A stretch of DNA of 64,000 nucleotides from Neocallimastix lanati (nom. inval.) (GCA_016946835.1 JACVTC010000062.1:307001-371000); one strand, 5' to 3'; positions 11,387 through 23,827 are shown, numbered from the stretch's first letter. Numbers and translations: made by a program. Notes: generated by a model from the letters alone, not told the origin.

Positions 11387-13715
11387 CATTCTCTGTATGA
11401 ATTTATAACTTTTTTAATATATGATAATTCTATTGATTCGCCAAATCGTTCGAAATAATCATTAAAAATTTCATCATATATATTATTTATTATATCCTTT
11501 CTTTTATAAATATTTATATTTATACTATATCTAATTAAATATTGCTTAATTAAGTATTTTACTAGATTATCATTTTGAGAAAAAAATGCATTAACTAGAA
11601 TAGTATTATTTTCTTTATTTTCTTTATTTATATCAGCTCCAAATTCTAATAGATACCATACAGTATCTTCATTTCCACTTTTACACGCATCAAATAATAT
11701 TGTTTCACCATGCCCATCCTCTTTATTTATGTCAGCTCCATTTTCTATTAAATAATCTACTAATTCCTTATTTCCACTACTACATGCATAAAATAATGGT
11801 GTTTTATCAAAGTAATTTTCCTTATTTATATCAACTCCATGTTCTACTAAATATTCTACCAATTCTTTATTTCCACTTTCACAAGCATTAAATAATGGCG
11901 TTTCATTACGGTCATTTTCCTTATTAATGTCAGCTCTATGTTCTACTAAATATTCTACTAATTCTTTATTTCCACTACTACATGCATTAAATAATGGTGT
12001 ACAATTAAACTTATTATCTTTATTTATTTCAGCTCCATATTCTATTAAATATTCTACTAATTCTTTATTTCCACTGCTACATGCATTAAATAATGGAGTT
12101 TCTCGATATCCATTTTCTTTGTTTATATCAGCTCCAAGTTCTATTAAAGTTTCTCGATATTCATTTTCTTTGTTTATATCAGCTCCATGTTCTATTAAAT
12201 ATTCTACTAATTCTTTATTTCCACTACTACATGCATTAAATAATGCTGTTTCACGATCGCTATTTACTTTATTTATATCAGCTCCATGTTCTATTAAATA
12301 TTCTACTAATTCTTTATTTCCACTGCTACATGCATTAAATAATGGTGTTTCATTAAGGCTATTTTCTTTATTTATATCAGCTCCATGTTCTATTAAATAT
12401 TCTACTAATTCTTTATTTCCATTTTTACATACATTAAATAATGGTGTACAATCAAACTCATTTTCTTTATTTATATCACCTCCATGTTCTACTAAATATT
12501 CTACTAATTCTTTATTTCCATTTTTACATGCATTAAATAATGGTGTATAACCATTTTCACCTTCTTTATTTATATCAGCTCCATGTTCTACTAAATATTC
12601 TACTAATTCTTTATTTCCATTGCTACATGCATAAAATAATGGAGAATTACCGGATTCATCTATTTTATTAAAATCTATTACATGTTCTATTAAATATTGT
12701 GTTAAATGTTTATTTTTATCTTTAATTGTATTATTTAAATTAAGAAATAGTAGAGGTGGCTTCTTGTTTAGAACGATTACAATTACTTTTTGGTATTTTA
12801 TATTTCTTATCAGAAATTTTTTGATTTAATTCCTTAGAAGAAACAGATATTTTATTTTTATATTGATAAAGTAACCACTTAATAAATTCATTATCATAAA
12901 AGTTTAAATTATTAAAAATAATGTCTAAAACCTCAAATTTATTATCATTTATTAATTTTCTTATTAATGAGGAGGATATGTATAAATCATTGATATTAAG
13001 TTCTATTACAACCTCTGAATTATTTATTTTAAGTTTATTTTTGTTATATGCTTCCAATGCAATATCTCTCTTATTCATATTATTAATACTATTAAAAATT
13101 AATTTGTTATTATCTTTCTGATAAATCTTTTTGAATTATTACAAATATTAATATTTTTAAAAATATTTATTATTTATTCTAAGATATTTAAATAATATAT
13201 ATAAAATCAAAATAGTCTAAACTTTATGTTTAATTTAAAAAAAAAAAAATATATATATATATATATAATTATATGTTAATTGTAATTAAATATGTTTATT
13301 TTTTTTTTTTTTTATTATTATTTTTAATTTTTATTTTTATTTTTATATAAAAAAATAAATAAAATAAATAAATTTTGAAATTCTTTTCAAATGGATTCTT
13401 TTATTTTTGAATATAACCAAAAAATTTTTTAATAATTTTATTTGATATATAAATAAAATTTAATTTTTTTTTATTTTATTCATTTTTAATTTTATTTTTA
13501 ATTTTTTTTTTCGTTTCATAGTGGAATAATTATATTTTTTGTTGAAGTTTTCCATTTTTATTAATAAGAAACAATTATTTTATTTTATTTCTTTCTTTTT
13601 TTTTTTTTTATTTTTTTTTTTTTTTTATTTTTTTTTTCGAAGTTAATAATAATAATATTATTTATTTCATAGATATATAATAAGTTTTATTAGTGGATAC
13701 TTTATATTTTATCCT
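11330..13715. repeat. Segmental duplication unit A (copy of 13860-16270)
   Basis: The gene and its upstream flank are duplicated in tandem. Copy 1's upstream region (13080-13715) and copy 2's (15642-16275) agree almost base for base. Shared marks include ATCAAAATAGTCTAAACTTT, TTCTTTTCAAATGGATTC, CATAGTGGAATAATTAT and GTTTTATTAGTGGATAC. They differ mainly in homopolymer and TA-run lengths. This near identity outside coding sequence points to a recent ~2.4-kb tandem duplication. Confidence 0.8.
11386..13078 (-). pseudogene. Ankyrin-cluster copy 1, broken by a 1-nt insertion
   Basis: Read right to left, ATG 13078 starts MNKRDIALEAYNKN and runs through the cluster's N-terminal domain to about 12740. 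There an extra T (AAATTAAG where copy 2 has AAATAAG) shifts the frame. The next frame is then open from about 12740 to the stop at 11386 and encodes about 12 ankyrin repeats plus the shared C-terminal segment (IRYSININIYKRKD ... IKKVINSYRE). One repeat near 12130-12155 is internally truncated (ELGADIN joined directly to ETLIELG-type sequence). Without the insertion the copy would be full length, so it died recently or the base is a sequencing error. Long plus-strand ORFs across this region are antisense shadows of the 99-bp repeat. Confidence 0.75.
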
Positions 13716-13738
13716 TTAAAAAAAAAAAAAAAAAAAAA

Positions 13739-13804
<66 letters not shown>

Positions 13805-13819
13805 TAAAAAAATAATAAA

Positions 13820-13867
<48 letters not shown>

Positions 13868-13903
13868 TTGTTATTACCATTATTTTTATTACTATTATTA
13901 TTA

Positions 13904-15641
13904 TCATTCTCTGTATGAATTTATAACTTTTTTAATATATGATAAATTTATTGATCTGACAAATGGTTCGGAATATTTATTATAAAATTCTTCATATATA
14001 TTATTTATTATATCCTTTCTTTTATAAATATTTATATTTATACTATATCTAATTAAATATTGATTAATTAAGTATTTTACTAGATTATTATTTTTAGAAA
14101 AAAATGCATTAACTAGAATAGTATTATTTTCTTTATTTTCTTTATTAATATCTGCTCCAAATTCTAATAGATACCATACAGTATCTTCATTTCCACTTTT
14201 ACACGCATCAAATAATATTGTTTCACCATGCCCATCCTCTTTATTTATGTCAGCTCCATTTTCTATTAAATAATCTACTAATTCCTTATTTCCACTACTA
14301 TATGCATAAAATAATGGTGTTTTATCAAAATAATTTTCCTTATTTATATCAACTCCATGTTCTACTAAATATTCTACTAATTCTTTATTTCCACTTTCAC
14401 AAGCATTAAATAATGGCGTTTCATTACGGCCATTTTCCTTATTAATATCAGCTCCATGTTTTACTAAATATTCTACTAATTCTTTATTTCCACTTTTACA
14501 TGCATTAAATAATGGTGTTTCACGATCGCTATTTACTTTATTTATATCAGCTCCATGTTCTATTAAATATTCTACTAATTCTTTATTTCCACTACTACAT
14601 GCATTAAATAATGGTGTACAATCAAACTTATTTTCTTTATTTATTTCAGCTCCATGTTTTACTAAATATTCAACTAATTCCTTATTTCCACTTCTACATG
14701 CTTTAAATAATGGTGTTTCACCATATTTATTTTTTTTATTTATATCAGCTCTATGTTCTACTAAATATTCTACTAATTCTTTATTTCCACTACTACATGC
14801 ATTAAATAATGGTGTACAATCAAACTCATTTTCTTTATTTATTTCAGCTCCATGTTTTACTAAATATTCTACTAATTCTTTATTTCCAATACTACATGCA
14901 TTAAATAATGGGGTTTCACGTCCTAATTTATTTTCTTTATTTATATCAGCTCCATGTTCTATTAAATATTCTACTAATTCTTTATTTCCATTTTTACATG
15001 CAACAAATAATGGTGTACAATCAAACTCATTTTCTTTATTTATTTCAGCTCCATGTTTTACTAAATATTCCACTAATTCTTTATTTCCACTGCTACATGC
15101 ATAAAATAATGGTGTACTATCAAACTTATTTTTTTTATTTATATCAGCTCCATGTTCTACTAAATATTCTACTAATTCTTTGTTTCCATTGCTACATGCA
15201 TAAAATAATGGAGAATTACCGGATTCATCTATTTTATTAAAATCTATAACATGTTCTATTAAATATTGTGTTAAATGTTTATTTTTATCTTTAATTGTAT
15301 TATTTAAATAAGAAATAGTAGAGGTGGCTTCTTGTTTAGAACGATTACAATTACTTTTTGGTATTTTATATTTCTTATCAGAAATTTTTTGATTCAATTC
15401 CTTAGAAGAAACAGATATTTTATTTTTATATTGATAAAGTAACCACTTAATTAATTCATTATCATAAAAGTTTAAATTATTGAAAATAATGTCTAAAACC
15501 TCAAATTTATTATCATTTATTAATTTTCTTATTAATGAGGAGGATATGTATAAATCATTGATATTAAGTTCTATTACAACCTCTGAATTATTTAAGTTTA
15601 TTTTTGTTATATGCTTCCAATGCAATATCTCTCTTATTCAT
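13904..15641 (-). pseudogene. Ankyrin-cluster copy 2, N-terminus broken by a 5-nt deletion
   Basis: The start equivalent to the other copies is ATG 15639-15641 (MNKRDIALEAYNKNKLK). Right after it, copy 2 has CTTAAATAATTC where copy 1 has CTTAAAATAAATAATTC, a 5-nt loss that puts a stop after 17 codons. The remaining ~570 codons are one uninterrupted frame (N-terminal domain, about 12 ankyrin repeats, shared C-terminal segment, stop at 13904). That frame contains no ATG; its first possible start is a TTG at 15625. As drawn it should not be translated normally. Some repeats have the variant VKHGAEINKENEFDCTPLF. It sits between duplicated spacers and the adjacent intact copy 3. Confidence 0.75.
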
Positions 15642-16534
15642 ATTATTAATACTATTAAAAATTAATTTGTTATTATCTTTCTGATAAATCTTTTTGAATT
15701 ATTACAAATATTAATATTTTTAAAAATATTTATTATTTATTCTAAGATATTTAAATAATATATATAAAATCAAAATAGTCTAAACTTTATGTTTAATTTA
15801 AAAAAAAATATATATATATATATATAATTATATGTTAATTGTAATTAAATATGTTTATTTTTTTTTTTTTTTTATTATTTTTAATTTTTATTTTTATTTT
15901 TATATAAAAAAATAAATAAAATAAATAAATTTTGAAATTCTTTTCAAATGGATTCTTTTATTTTTGAATATAACCAAAAAATTTTTTAATAATTTTATTT
16001 GATATATAAATAAAATTTAATTTTTTTTTATTTTATTCATTTTTAATTTTATTTTTAATTTTTTTTTTCGTTTCATAGTGGAATAATTATATTTTTTGTT
16101 GAAGTTTTCCATTTTTATTAATAAGAAACAATTATTTTATTTTATTTCTTTCTTTTTTTTTTTATTTTTTTTTTTTTTTATTTTTTTTTCGAAGTTAATA
16201 ATAATAATATTATTTATTTCATAGATATATAATAAGTTTTATTAGTGGATACTTTATATTTTATCCTTTAAAAAAAAAAAAAAAAAAAAAAAAATTATAA
16301 TAATAATAATAATAATAATAATTATAATAATAAAATAAAATAAAAAAAAAGCTTCTTTTCTATTAAAATGAAAAACTTATAAAAATATAATTATTTCACT
16401 ATGAAAGGAAAAAAAAAATTAAAAATTCATAACAATAACATGAATTATATAAATTAAACTGTTAAATAATGACAACAATAATATCTAAATTCGTTATTAT
16501 CTTTACAGAATAAATAATTATATAAATAATTATG
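15642..16534. other. Duplicated upstream spacer of copy 2
   Basis: The first ~630 bases duplicate 13080-13715. Further right (about 16390-16530) is a segment also seen at about 32585-32735 and 34795-34920, marked by AATTATATAAATTAAACT, AAATTCGTTATTAT and TTTACAGAATAAAT. No gene; probably shared promoter and spacer sequence of the ankyrin cluster. Confidence 0.6.
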
Positions 16535-16542
16535 AATTTATA

Positions 16543-16693
<151 letters not shown>

Positions 16694-16734
16694 TCTTTAG
16701 ATACAAACCAAATCAAAAAAAAAAAAAAAAAAAA

Positions 16735-16910
16735 AAGTATTTATATGTTCTGAATATAATGCAATTAAATCTCAAATAATAAGAAATATAAAGGAACAAA
16801 AATATTCGGATGTAACAAAGTTTAATGAAATTCCTTGATGAAATCAAAATATTATAAAACAGTACGAAATGAAAATTTTATGATATTCAAAAATTCAAAA
16901 TTAATAATTT
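16735..16910 (+). pseudogene. Small FLYWCH/MULE gene remnant
   Basis: This repeats the relic at about 10920-11110 nearly base for base (GTAACAAAGTTTAATGAAAT, AACAGTACGAAATGAAAATT) and corresponds to the NVTTFNEIP to FKNS part of the 59967 gene. It lies just right of the AAT array and just left of ankyrin copy 3, the same relative position as the first relic next to copy 1. The remnant therefore appears to be part of the duplicated unit. Confidence 0.6.
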
Positions 16911-17137
16911 TTTTTTTTTGTGTATGTGTGTTTAATTTTATTTTATTAATTTTTTTAGATAGTAATATCCTTCAATTATAAAATTATAATGCTATTATAT
17001 TTAGATAATATTTTTAAAATATAAATTTTTTTTTTTTTTTAATCAATAATAATAATAATAATATAATAATAATAATAATGATAATAATAATAATAATAAT
17101 ATTGTTATTATCATTATTTTTATTATTATTATTATTA

Positions 17138-18988
17138 TCATTCTCTGTATGAATTTATAACTTTTTTAATATATGATAAATTTATTGATCTGACAAATGG
17201 TTTGGAATATTTATTATATTTATTATAAAATTCTTCATATATATTATTTATTATATCCTTTCTTTCATAAATATTTATATTTATACTATATCTAATTAAA
17301 TATTGATTAATTAAGTATTTTACTAGATTATCATTTTTAGAATAAAATGCATTAACTAGAATAGTTTTATTTTTTTTATTTTCTTTATTAATATCTGTTC
17401 CAAATTCTAATAGATACCTTACAGTATCTTCATTTCCACTTTTACACGCATCAAATAATATTGTTTCACCATGCCCATCCTCTTTATTTATGTCAGCTCC
17501 ATTTTCTATTAAATAATCTACTAATTCTTTATTTCCAATACTACATGCATTAAATAATGGTGTTTCATAATATTCATTTTCTATATTTACATCAGCTCCA
17601 TGTTCTACTAAATATTCTACTAATTCTTTATTTCCACTTTTACATGCATTAAATAATAGTGTTTCATGATCGCTATTTACTTTATTTATGTCAGCTCCAT
17701 TTTCTATTAAATATTCTACTAATTCTTTATTTCCACTACTACATGCATTAAATAATGGTGTACAATCAGACTCATCTTCTTTATTTATGTCAGCTCCATG
17801 TTCTACTAAATATTCTACTAATTCTTTATTTCCACTGGTACATGCATTAAATAATGGGGTTTCATTACGATCGCTATTTACTTTATTTATATCAGCTCCA
17901 TGTTCTATTAAATATTCTACTAATTCTTTATTTCCACTGCTACATGCATTAAATAATGGTGTTTCATTAAGGCTATTTTCTTTATTTATATCAGCTCCAT
18001 GTTCTATTAAATATTCTACTAATTCTTTATTTCCATTTTTACATACATTAAATAATGGTGTACAATCAAACTCATTTTCTTTATTTATATCACCTCCATG
18101 TTCTACTAAATATTCTACTAATTCTTTATTTCCATTTTTACATGCATTAAATAATGGTGTATAACCATTTTCACCTTCTTTATTTATATCAGCTCCATGT
18201 TCTACTAAATATTCTACTAATTCTTTATTTCCATTGCTACATGCATAAAATAATGCTGTTTCACCACCGATATTTACTTTATTGATATCTGCTCCATGTT
18301 CTATTAAATATTCTACTAATTCTTTACTTCCACTACTACATGCATTAAATAATGGTGTACAATCAAACTCATTTTCTTTATTTATTTCAGCTCCATGTTT
18401 TACTAAATATTCTACTAATTCTTTATTTCTAATGCTACATGCATTAAATAATGGTGTTTCACCATATTTATTTTTTTTATTTATATCAGCTCCATGTTCT
18501 ACTAAATATTCTACTAATTCTTTGTTTCCATTGCTACATGCATAAAATACAGGTGAAATACCGAATTCATCTGTTTTATTAAAATCTATTACATGTTCTA
18601 TTAAATATTGTGTTAAATGCTTATTTTTATCTTTAATTACATTATTTAAATAAGAAATAGTAGAGGTGGGTCCTTCATAAAAATATTTATAATAACTATT
18701 TGGTATCTTATATTTTTTATTAGAAAATTTTTGATTTAATTCCTTTGGAGAAATAGATATTTTATTTTTATATTGATAAAGTAGCCATTTAATAAATTCG
18801 TTATCATAAAATTTTAAATTTTTAAAAATAATGTCTAAAACCTCAAATTTATTATCATTTATTAATTTTCTTATTAATGAGGAAGATATGTATAAATCAT
18901 TGATATTAAGTTCTATTATAACCTCCGAATTATATATTTTAAGTCTATTTTTATTATATGCTTCCAATATGATATCTCTCTTATTCAT
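17138..18988 (-). CDS. Ankyrin-cluster copy 3, intact ankyrin-repeat protein
   Basis: 616 residues from ATG 18986-18988 (MNKRDIILEAYNKN), the start shared by all copies. An in-frame upstream ATG at 19037-19039 would add 17 residues, but that codon is not ATG in the neighbouring copies. Residues 1 to about 110 form a cluster-specific domain (NDLYISSSLIRKLINDNKFE, LKFYDNEFIKWLLYQYKNK) whose helix pattern could be degenerate ankyrin repeats. About 14 ankyrin repeats follow with the 33-residue consensus GETPLFNACSSGNKELVEYL then EHGADINKEN. The C-terminal ~70 residues (TILVNAF, LINQYLIRYSININIY, IKKVINSYRE) are shared with copies 1 and 2. There is no signal peptide or membrane segment. Likely a cytoplasmic protein-binding scaffold; the partner is unknown. 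It is the only fully intact member of this cluster. Confidence 0.85.
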   Translation of the reverse strand: MNKRDIILEAYNKNRLKIYNSEVIIELNINDLYISSSLIRKLINDNKFEVLDIIFKNLKFYDNEFIKWLLYQYKNKISISPKELNQKFSNKKYKIPNSYYKYFYEGPTSTISYLNNVIKDKNKHLTQYLIEHVIDFNKTDEFGISPVFYACSNGNKELVEYLVEHGADINKKNKYGETPLFNACSIRNKELVEYLVKHGAEINKENEFDCTPLFNACSSGSKELVEYLIEHGADINKVNIGGETALFYACSNGNKELVEYLVEHGADINKEGENGYTPLFNACKNGNKELVEYLVEHGGDINKENEFDCTPLFNVCKNGNKELVEYLIEHGADINKENSLNETPLFNACSSGNKELVEYLIEHGADINKVNSDRNETPLFNACTSGNKELVEYLVEHGADINKEDESDCTPLFNACSSGNKELVEYLIENGADINKVNSDHETLLFNACKSGNKELVEYLVEHGADVNIENEYYETPLFNACSIGNKELVDYLIENGADINKEDGHGETILFDACKSGNEDTVRYLLEFGTDINKENKKNKTILVNAFYSKNDNLVKYLINQYLIRYSININIYERKDIINNIYEEFYNKYNKYSKPFVRSINLSYIKKVINSYRE

Positions 18989-19039
18989 ATTATTAATATT
19001 ACTAAAAATTAATTTTTTATTTTCTTTCTGATAAATCAT

Positions 19040-19157
19040 TTTGAGTTATAGCTAATATTAATATATTATTGAAAAATATTTATTATTTATCCTAAGAGAT
19101 ATTTAAATAAAAAATATATATAAACAATCAAAATAGACTAAATTTTATTTTTAATTT

Positions 19158-19203
<46 letters not shown>

Positions 19204-20015
19204 GTTAATTGTTATTAAATATGCTTATTTTTATTTTATATTTAATTTTTATTTTTATTTTTTATATTTAAAAATTTAAAAATAAAAAAAAATAAAATAA
19301 AAAAAAATTAAATTTTAAAATTCATTTCAAATGGATTTTCTTTCATTTTTGGACATAACCAATACGAAAATATTTTTAATATAAACTTTATTTAATAGAA
19401 AATTTTTTTATTTATCTGAAATAATAAATTTAATTACACTGAAATAAAAAAAAAAATTTGTAAAGTTTACTTTTTTATTTAATAAAATAATAATTATAAA
19501 TATTAAACCTTCTCGTTATATTTAAAAAATAAAAATTATCCTCTCCTATTTGGATAAAAGTCCTAAAAACTCTCTCAAGAAAAAATATAAAATAATTATT
19601 TATATATATATATATATATTTTTTTTTTTTTTATTATTACTATATTTGTATTAATGGTATTAATGGCTAATTAATATATATATATATATATATATTTTTT
19701 AATGCTAATATTGTTATATAACATTCTCTTCTGTTTACTTCCTTTTATCGAAAGGGCCCTTTTAAAGGCTAAATTAGTTTAATTTAATATTTGGTTTAAT
19801 TAATATCAAATAAAATTTTATAATTTAAAATTTCTTACGAAAAATTTATTTTGTTATTTTGATGAAAAGAATTTTAGTTTGAAAATTTAACATACAAAAA
19901 AAAAAAATTTATTTTGCTTTTTTTTTTTTTTTTTTTTTTTTCTTTAATAATAAAATAATTAAAATTATAATTTTATAAATTTTCGATTGTTATTAATAAA
20001 AAAGGATTATTTTAT
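19040..20015. other. Spacer right of copy 3
   Basis: It begins with the cluster's upstream motif (ATCAAAATAGACTAAATTTT, TA dinucleotides at 19172-19200, TTCAAATGGATTTTC). It then diverges into AT-rich DNA with TA repeats at 19600-19617 and 19675-19695 and a T-run near 19919. A small GC patch at about 19737-19770 (TTATCGAAAGGGCCCTTT) contains the palindrome AAAGGGCCCTTT. No gene found. Confidence 0.5.
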
Positions 20016-20645
20016 TTTATTTTATTTTATTTTATTTTATTCAATCTGTACTTTATATTTAATATTCTACTATTTATTTTATTTTATTTTATTTTATTCA
20101 ATCTGTACTTTATATTTAATATTCTACTATTTATTTTATTTTATTTTATTTTATTCAATCTGTACTTTATATTTAATATTCTACTATTTATTTTATTTTA
20201 TTTTATTTTATTCAATCTGTACTTTATATTTAATATTCTACTATTTATTTTATTTTATTTTATTTTATTCAATCTGTACTTTATATTTAATATTCTACTA
20301 TTTATTTTATTTTATTTTATTTTATTCAATCTGTACTTTATATTTAATATTCTACTATTTATTTTATTTTATTTTATTTTATTCAATCTGTACTTTATAT
20401 TTAATATTCTACTATTTATTTTATTTTATTTTATTTTATTTTATTTTATTCAATCTGAACTTTATATTTAATATTCTACTATTTATTTTATTTTATTTTA
20501 TTTTATTTTATTTTATTCAATCTGAACTTTATATTTAATATTCTACTATTTATTTTATTTTATTTTATTTTATTTTATTTTATTCAATCTGAACTTTATA
20601 TTTAATATTCTACTATTTATTTTATTTTATTTTATTTTATTAAAG
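20016..20645. repeat. Minisatellite, units of 57 and 67 bp
   Basis: The landmark CAATCTG recurs at 20042, 20099, 20156, 20213, 20270, 20327, 20384, 20451, 20518 and 20585. The spacing is 57 bases six times and then 67 bases three times. The 67-bp units carry two extra TTTTA pentamers and read CAATCTGAAC instead of CAATCTGTAC. Because 57 is divisible by three, the array gives a 183-codon ORF with a 19-residue period, which I consider spurious. Confidence 0.95.
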
Positions 20646-20739
20646 TTAATTATAATAATATTATTTATTTAATAGATATATAATAAGTTTTATTAATAGA
20701 TGTTTTATATTCTTTTTTATTATTACTATTTTTTTATAT

Positions 20740-20811
<72 letters not shown>

Positions 20812-21310
20812 TACCCTTAAAAAAACAAAAACAAAAACAAAAAACAAAATCATATTAATAATAATAATAATAATAATATAGATAAAATATTTATTCATAA
20901 ATTTTAATTTTAATAAAAATAATATTTATATATTTATATATATACAATCAATCTTTCATCATTGATATATTTTATAATTATAAATTTATATATTAATAAT
21001 AATAATAAAAATTCTTTAGAAACAAACCAAATCAAAAAAAAAATTTCCTTTTTTTTTTTTTTAATATTTATTTAAAAGTTCATTTTTCGAAATAAAAATT
21101 TTTTTTATTAATAAAATTAATTCTTTTATAATTAATTAATAATAAAAAAAAATTAAAAATAAAAAATAAAAAACCATATGAATAAAAAATATTAATTATT
21201 AATATTATTATTGTGAGCTTATTTATATTAAAAAAAAAATATATAGTGATATATGTTTCATGTTTTTCGAAATATTTTATTAATTCTTAATTTTCACTTT
21301 TTTACCAAAT
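20646..21310. other. Spacer between the minisatellite and copy 4
   Basis: It holds a T homopolymer of about 65 bases (20742-20806), a short ACAAAA repeat, an AAT array, and a spacer motif shared with 16690 and 31450 (AATTCTTTAGAAACAAACC). No gene. Confidence 0.6.
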
Positions 21311-21496
21311 TTAATAGGTTTTTGCTCCATGTTCTAATAAGCATTTTGCTAATTCTTCATTTCTACTCTGGGATACATAGAATAATGGTGAATGACCATT
21401 GTAATCTCTTTTATTTATGTCAGCTCCATTCTCTACTAAATATTCTACAAATTCCTTATTTCTAATGCGACATGCATTAAATAATGCTGTTTCATC
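21311..21496 (-). pseudogene. Read-past tail of ankyrin copy 4
   Basis: In-frame continuation after the premature stop. It encodes the rest of the interrupted repeat and a final partial one (LLEHGAKTY, then stop). It is intact at the codon level, which suggests the nonsense change is recent. Confidence 0.65.
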
Positions 21497-23014
21497 TTAT
21501 CTATTTTCTTTATTGATATCAACTCTATGATCTACTAAATATTCCACTAATTCTTTATTTCCACTTTCACATGCATTAAATAATGGTGCTTTACCATATT
21601 TATCTTCTTTATTAATATCAGCTCCATGTTCTACTAAATATTCCACTAATTCTTTATTTCCACTTTTACATGCATTAAATAATGGTGTTTCACCATATAT
21701 ATTTTCTTTATTAATATCAGCTCCATGTTCTTCTAAATATTCTACTAATTCTTTATTTCCACTTTTACATGCATTAAATAATGGAGTTTTTCGATATTCA
21801 TTTTCTTTATTTATATCAGCTCCATGTTCTACTAAATATTCTACTAATTCTTTATTTCTAATGCTACATGCATTAAATAATGGTGTTTCACCAACGTCAT
21901 TTTCTTTATTGATATCAGCTCCATGTTCTACTAAATATTCTACTAATTCTTTATTTCTAATGCTACATGCATTAAATAATGGTGTTTCACCATATCTATT
22001 TTCTTTATTGATATCAACTCCATGTTCTATTAAATATTCTACTAATTCTTTATTTCTAATGCTACATGCATTAAATAATGGTGTTTCACCATATCTATTT
22101 TCTTTATTAACATCAGCTTCATGTTCTACTAAATATTCCACTAATTCTTTATTTCCACTTTTGCATGCAAGAAATAATGGTGTTCCACCATCTTCAGTTT
22201 CCCTATTTATATCATTTCCTTGTCCTACTAAATATTCTACTATTTCCTTATTACCACTTTCACATGCTTCAAATAATGGTGTATAGCCTTCATAAGCTTC
22301 TTTATTTATGTCAGATCCATGTTGTTCCACTAAATATTCAACTAATTCTTTATTTGCACTACTGCATGCATAAAAAAATGGAGTTTTACTATAGCTATTT
22401 TCCTTATTAATATCAGCTCCATATTTTATTAAATATTCTACTAATTCTTTGTTTCCACTATGACATGCGCAAAATAATGGAGTTTCACCATCTTCATTTT
22501 CTTTATTTACATCAGCTCCATGCTCTACTAAATATTCAACTAATTCTTTGCTTCCATTATCGCATGCATAAAATAATGGTGAATTACCCAATTCATCTGT
22601 TTTATTAAAATCTATTATGTGTTCTATTAAATATTGTGTTAAATGTTCATTTCTATCTTCAATTATATAATTTAAATAAGAAATAGTAGAGCTGGCTTCT
22701 TGATTAAAACAAATATAATTACTTTCTGGTATCTTATATTTTTTATTAGAAATTTTCTGATTTAATTCCTTAGGAGAAATAGATGTTTTATTTTTATATT
22801 GATAAAGTAACCATTTAATAAATTCAATATCATAAAATTTTAAATTATTAAAAATAATGTTTAAAAACTCAAAATTATTATCATTTATTAATTTTCTTAT
22901 TAACGAGGAGGATATGTATAAATCATTGATATTAAGTTCTATTACAATCTCTGAATTTTTTATTTTAAATCTATTTTTATTATATGCTTCCAATACGATA
23001 TCTCTCTTATTCAT
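21497..23014 (-). CDS. Ankyrin-cluster copy 4, truncated by a premature stop
   Basis: 505 residues from ATG 23014 (MNKRDIVLEAYNKNRFKIKN). It carries the cluster N-terminal domain (residues 1 to about 135) and about 11 ankyrin repeats, several more diverged than in copies 1-3 (for example LVGQGNDINRETEDGGTPLF). It ends at TAA 21497-21499 within a repeat, NKENR then stop. The same frame stays open for another 62 codons to TAA 21311-21313 and still encodes about two ankyrin repeats (for example DETALFNACRIRNKEF), so the stop is a nonsense mutation. The C-terminal segment of copies 1-3 is missing. It could still make a shorter ankyrin protein. Confidence 0.7.
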   Translation of the reverse strand: MNKRDIVLEAYNKNRFKIKNSEIVIELNINDLYISSSLIRKLINDNNFEFLNIIFNNLKFYDIEFIKWLLYQYKNKTSISPKELNQKISNKKYKIPESNYICFNQEASSTISYLNYIIEDRNEHLTQYLIEHIIDFNKTDELGNSPLFYACDNGSKELVEYLVEHGADVNKENEDGETPLFCACHSGNKELVEYLIKYGADINKENSYSKTPFFYACSSANKELVEYLVEQHGSDINKEAYEGYTPLFEACESGNKEIVEYLVGQGNDINRETEDGGTPLFLACKSGNKELVEYLVEHEADVNKENRYGETPLFNACSIRNKELVEYLIEHGVDINKENRYGETPLFNACSIRNKELVEYLVEHGADINKENDVGETPLFNACSIRNKELVEYLVEHGADINKENEYRKTPLFNACKSGNKELVEYLEEHGADINKENIYGETPLFNACKSGNKELVEYLVEHGADINKEDKYGKAPLFNACESGNKELVEYLVDHRVDINKENR

Positions 23015-23029
23015 ATTGTAAGAATTAAA

Positions 23030-23786
23030 AATTATTTTATTATTATCTTTCTGATAATTAATTTTGAATTATAACTATTGATAAATTTCTCTCATAACAC
23101 TCTAGTTTAAAGAAAAATTTATAAAAGCGAGACCACTTTATTACTTATCAAAGTATTTGTAAAGTGACCTTTATTATTTATATTTACCCTTTAAATATAA
23201 ATAATAGTTTTTAATATATTTAACGTAAACTACAAATAAAAATAAAATAATTTTATAAATAACACTAATAATTAATAAACACGTATTATTAATTATACTA
23301 GTTAATTTTATATTTTTTTTTTATTTATTAATATTAATATTTCATTATTAAATTTCATCTTTCTTTTCTTTCGTTTATTTTTCTTCTCCTCTTCGAAATA
23401 AACAAAAGACTTGTTATTTTTATTATTATTATTAAAGAACAAAGTTTTAAATTATTAATATTTTTAATATATTTATAATTTTTTAATTAACTTAAATTAT
23501 TAATAAATTTATATTTATATTTCACTATTAATTATATAATTATATATTATTTATAATTAAATAAATATTATTTTTAACTAGTGAAATGTAAATTAATTTA
23601 ACTGAAATTGAGATTTCAATTCTGTTATAATTTCAACAGTTTAAAGGTTTAAAAATTTGGGTTCATGAGAATACAATTTGTATACAATACATTAAAATAT
23701 TTTATTTTAATATTAAATTAGTTATTTTCTTATCAGCTATTATTAATATTATTTAAAAATACTTACTACTTATTCTAAGATATTTA

Positions 23787-23827
<41 letters not shown>

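Noticed and set aside
11927-12550. Plus-strand ORFs with motif STKYSTNSLFP across the ankyrin cluster (also 17688-18545, 21861-22286, 33411-33671)
   Set aside because: Antisense frame of the 99-bp ankyrin unit; open only because the unit length is divisible by three and lacks stops in that frame.
19987-20538. 183-codon ORF rich in Phe/Leu/Tyr
   Set aside because: It is the in-frame translation of a 57-bp minisatellite; the length is explained by the period being divisible by three.
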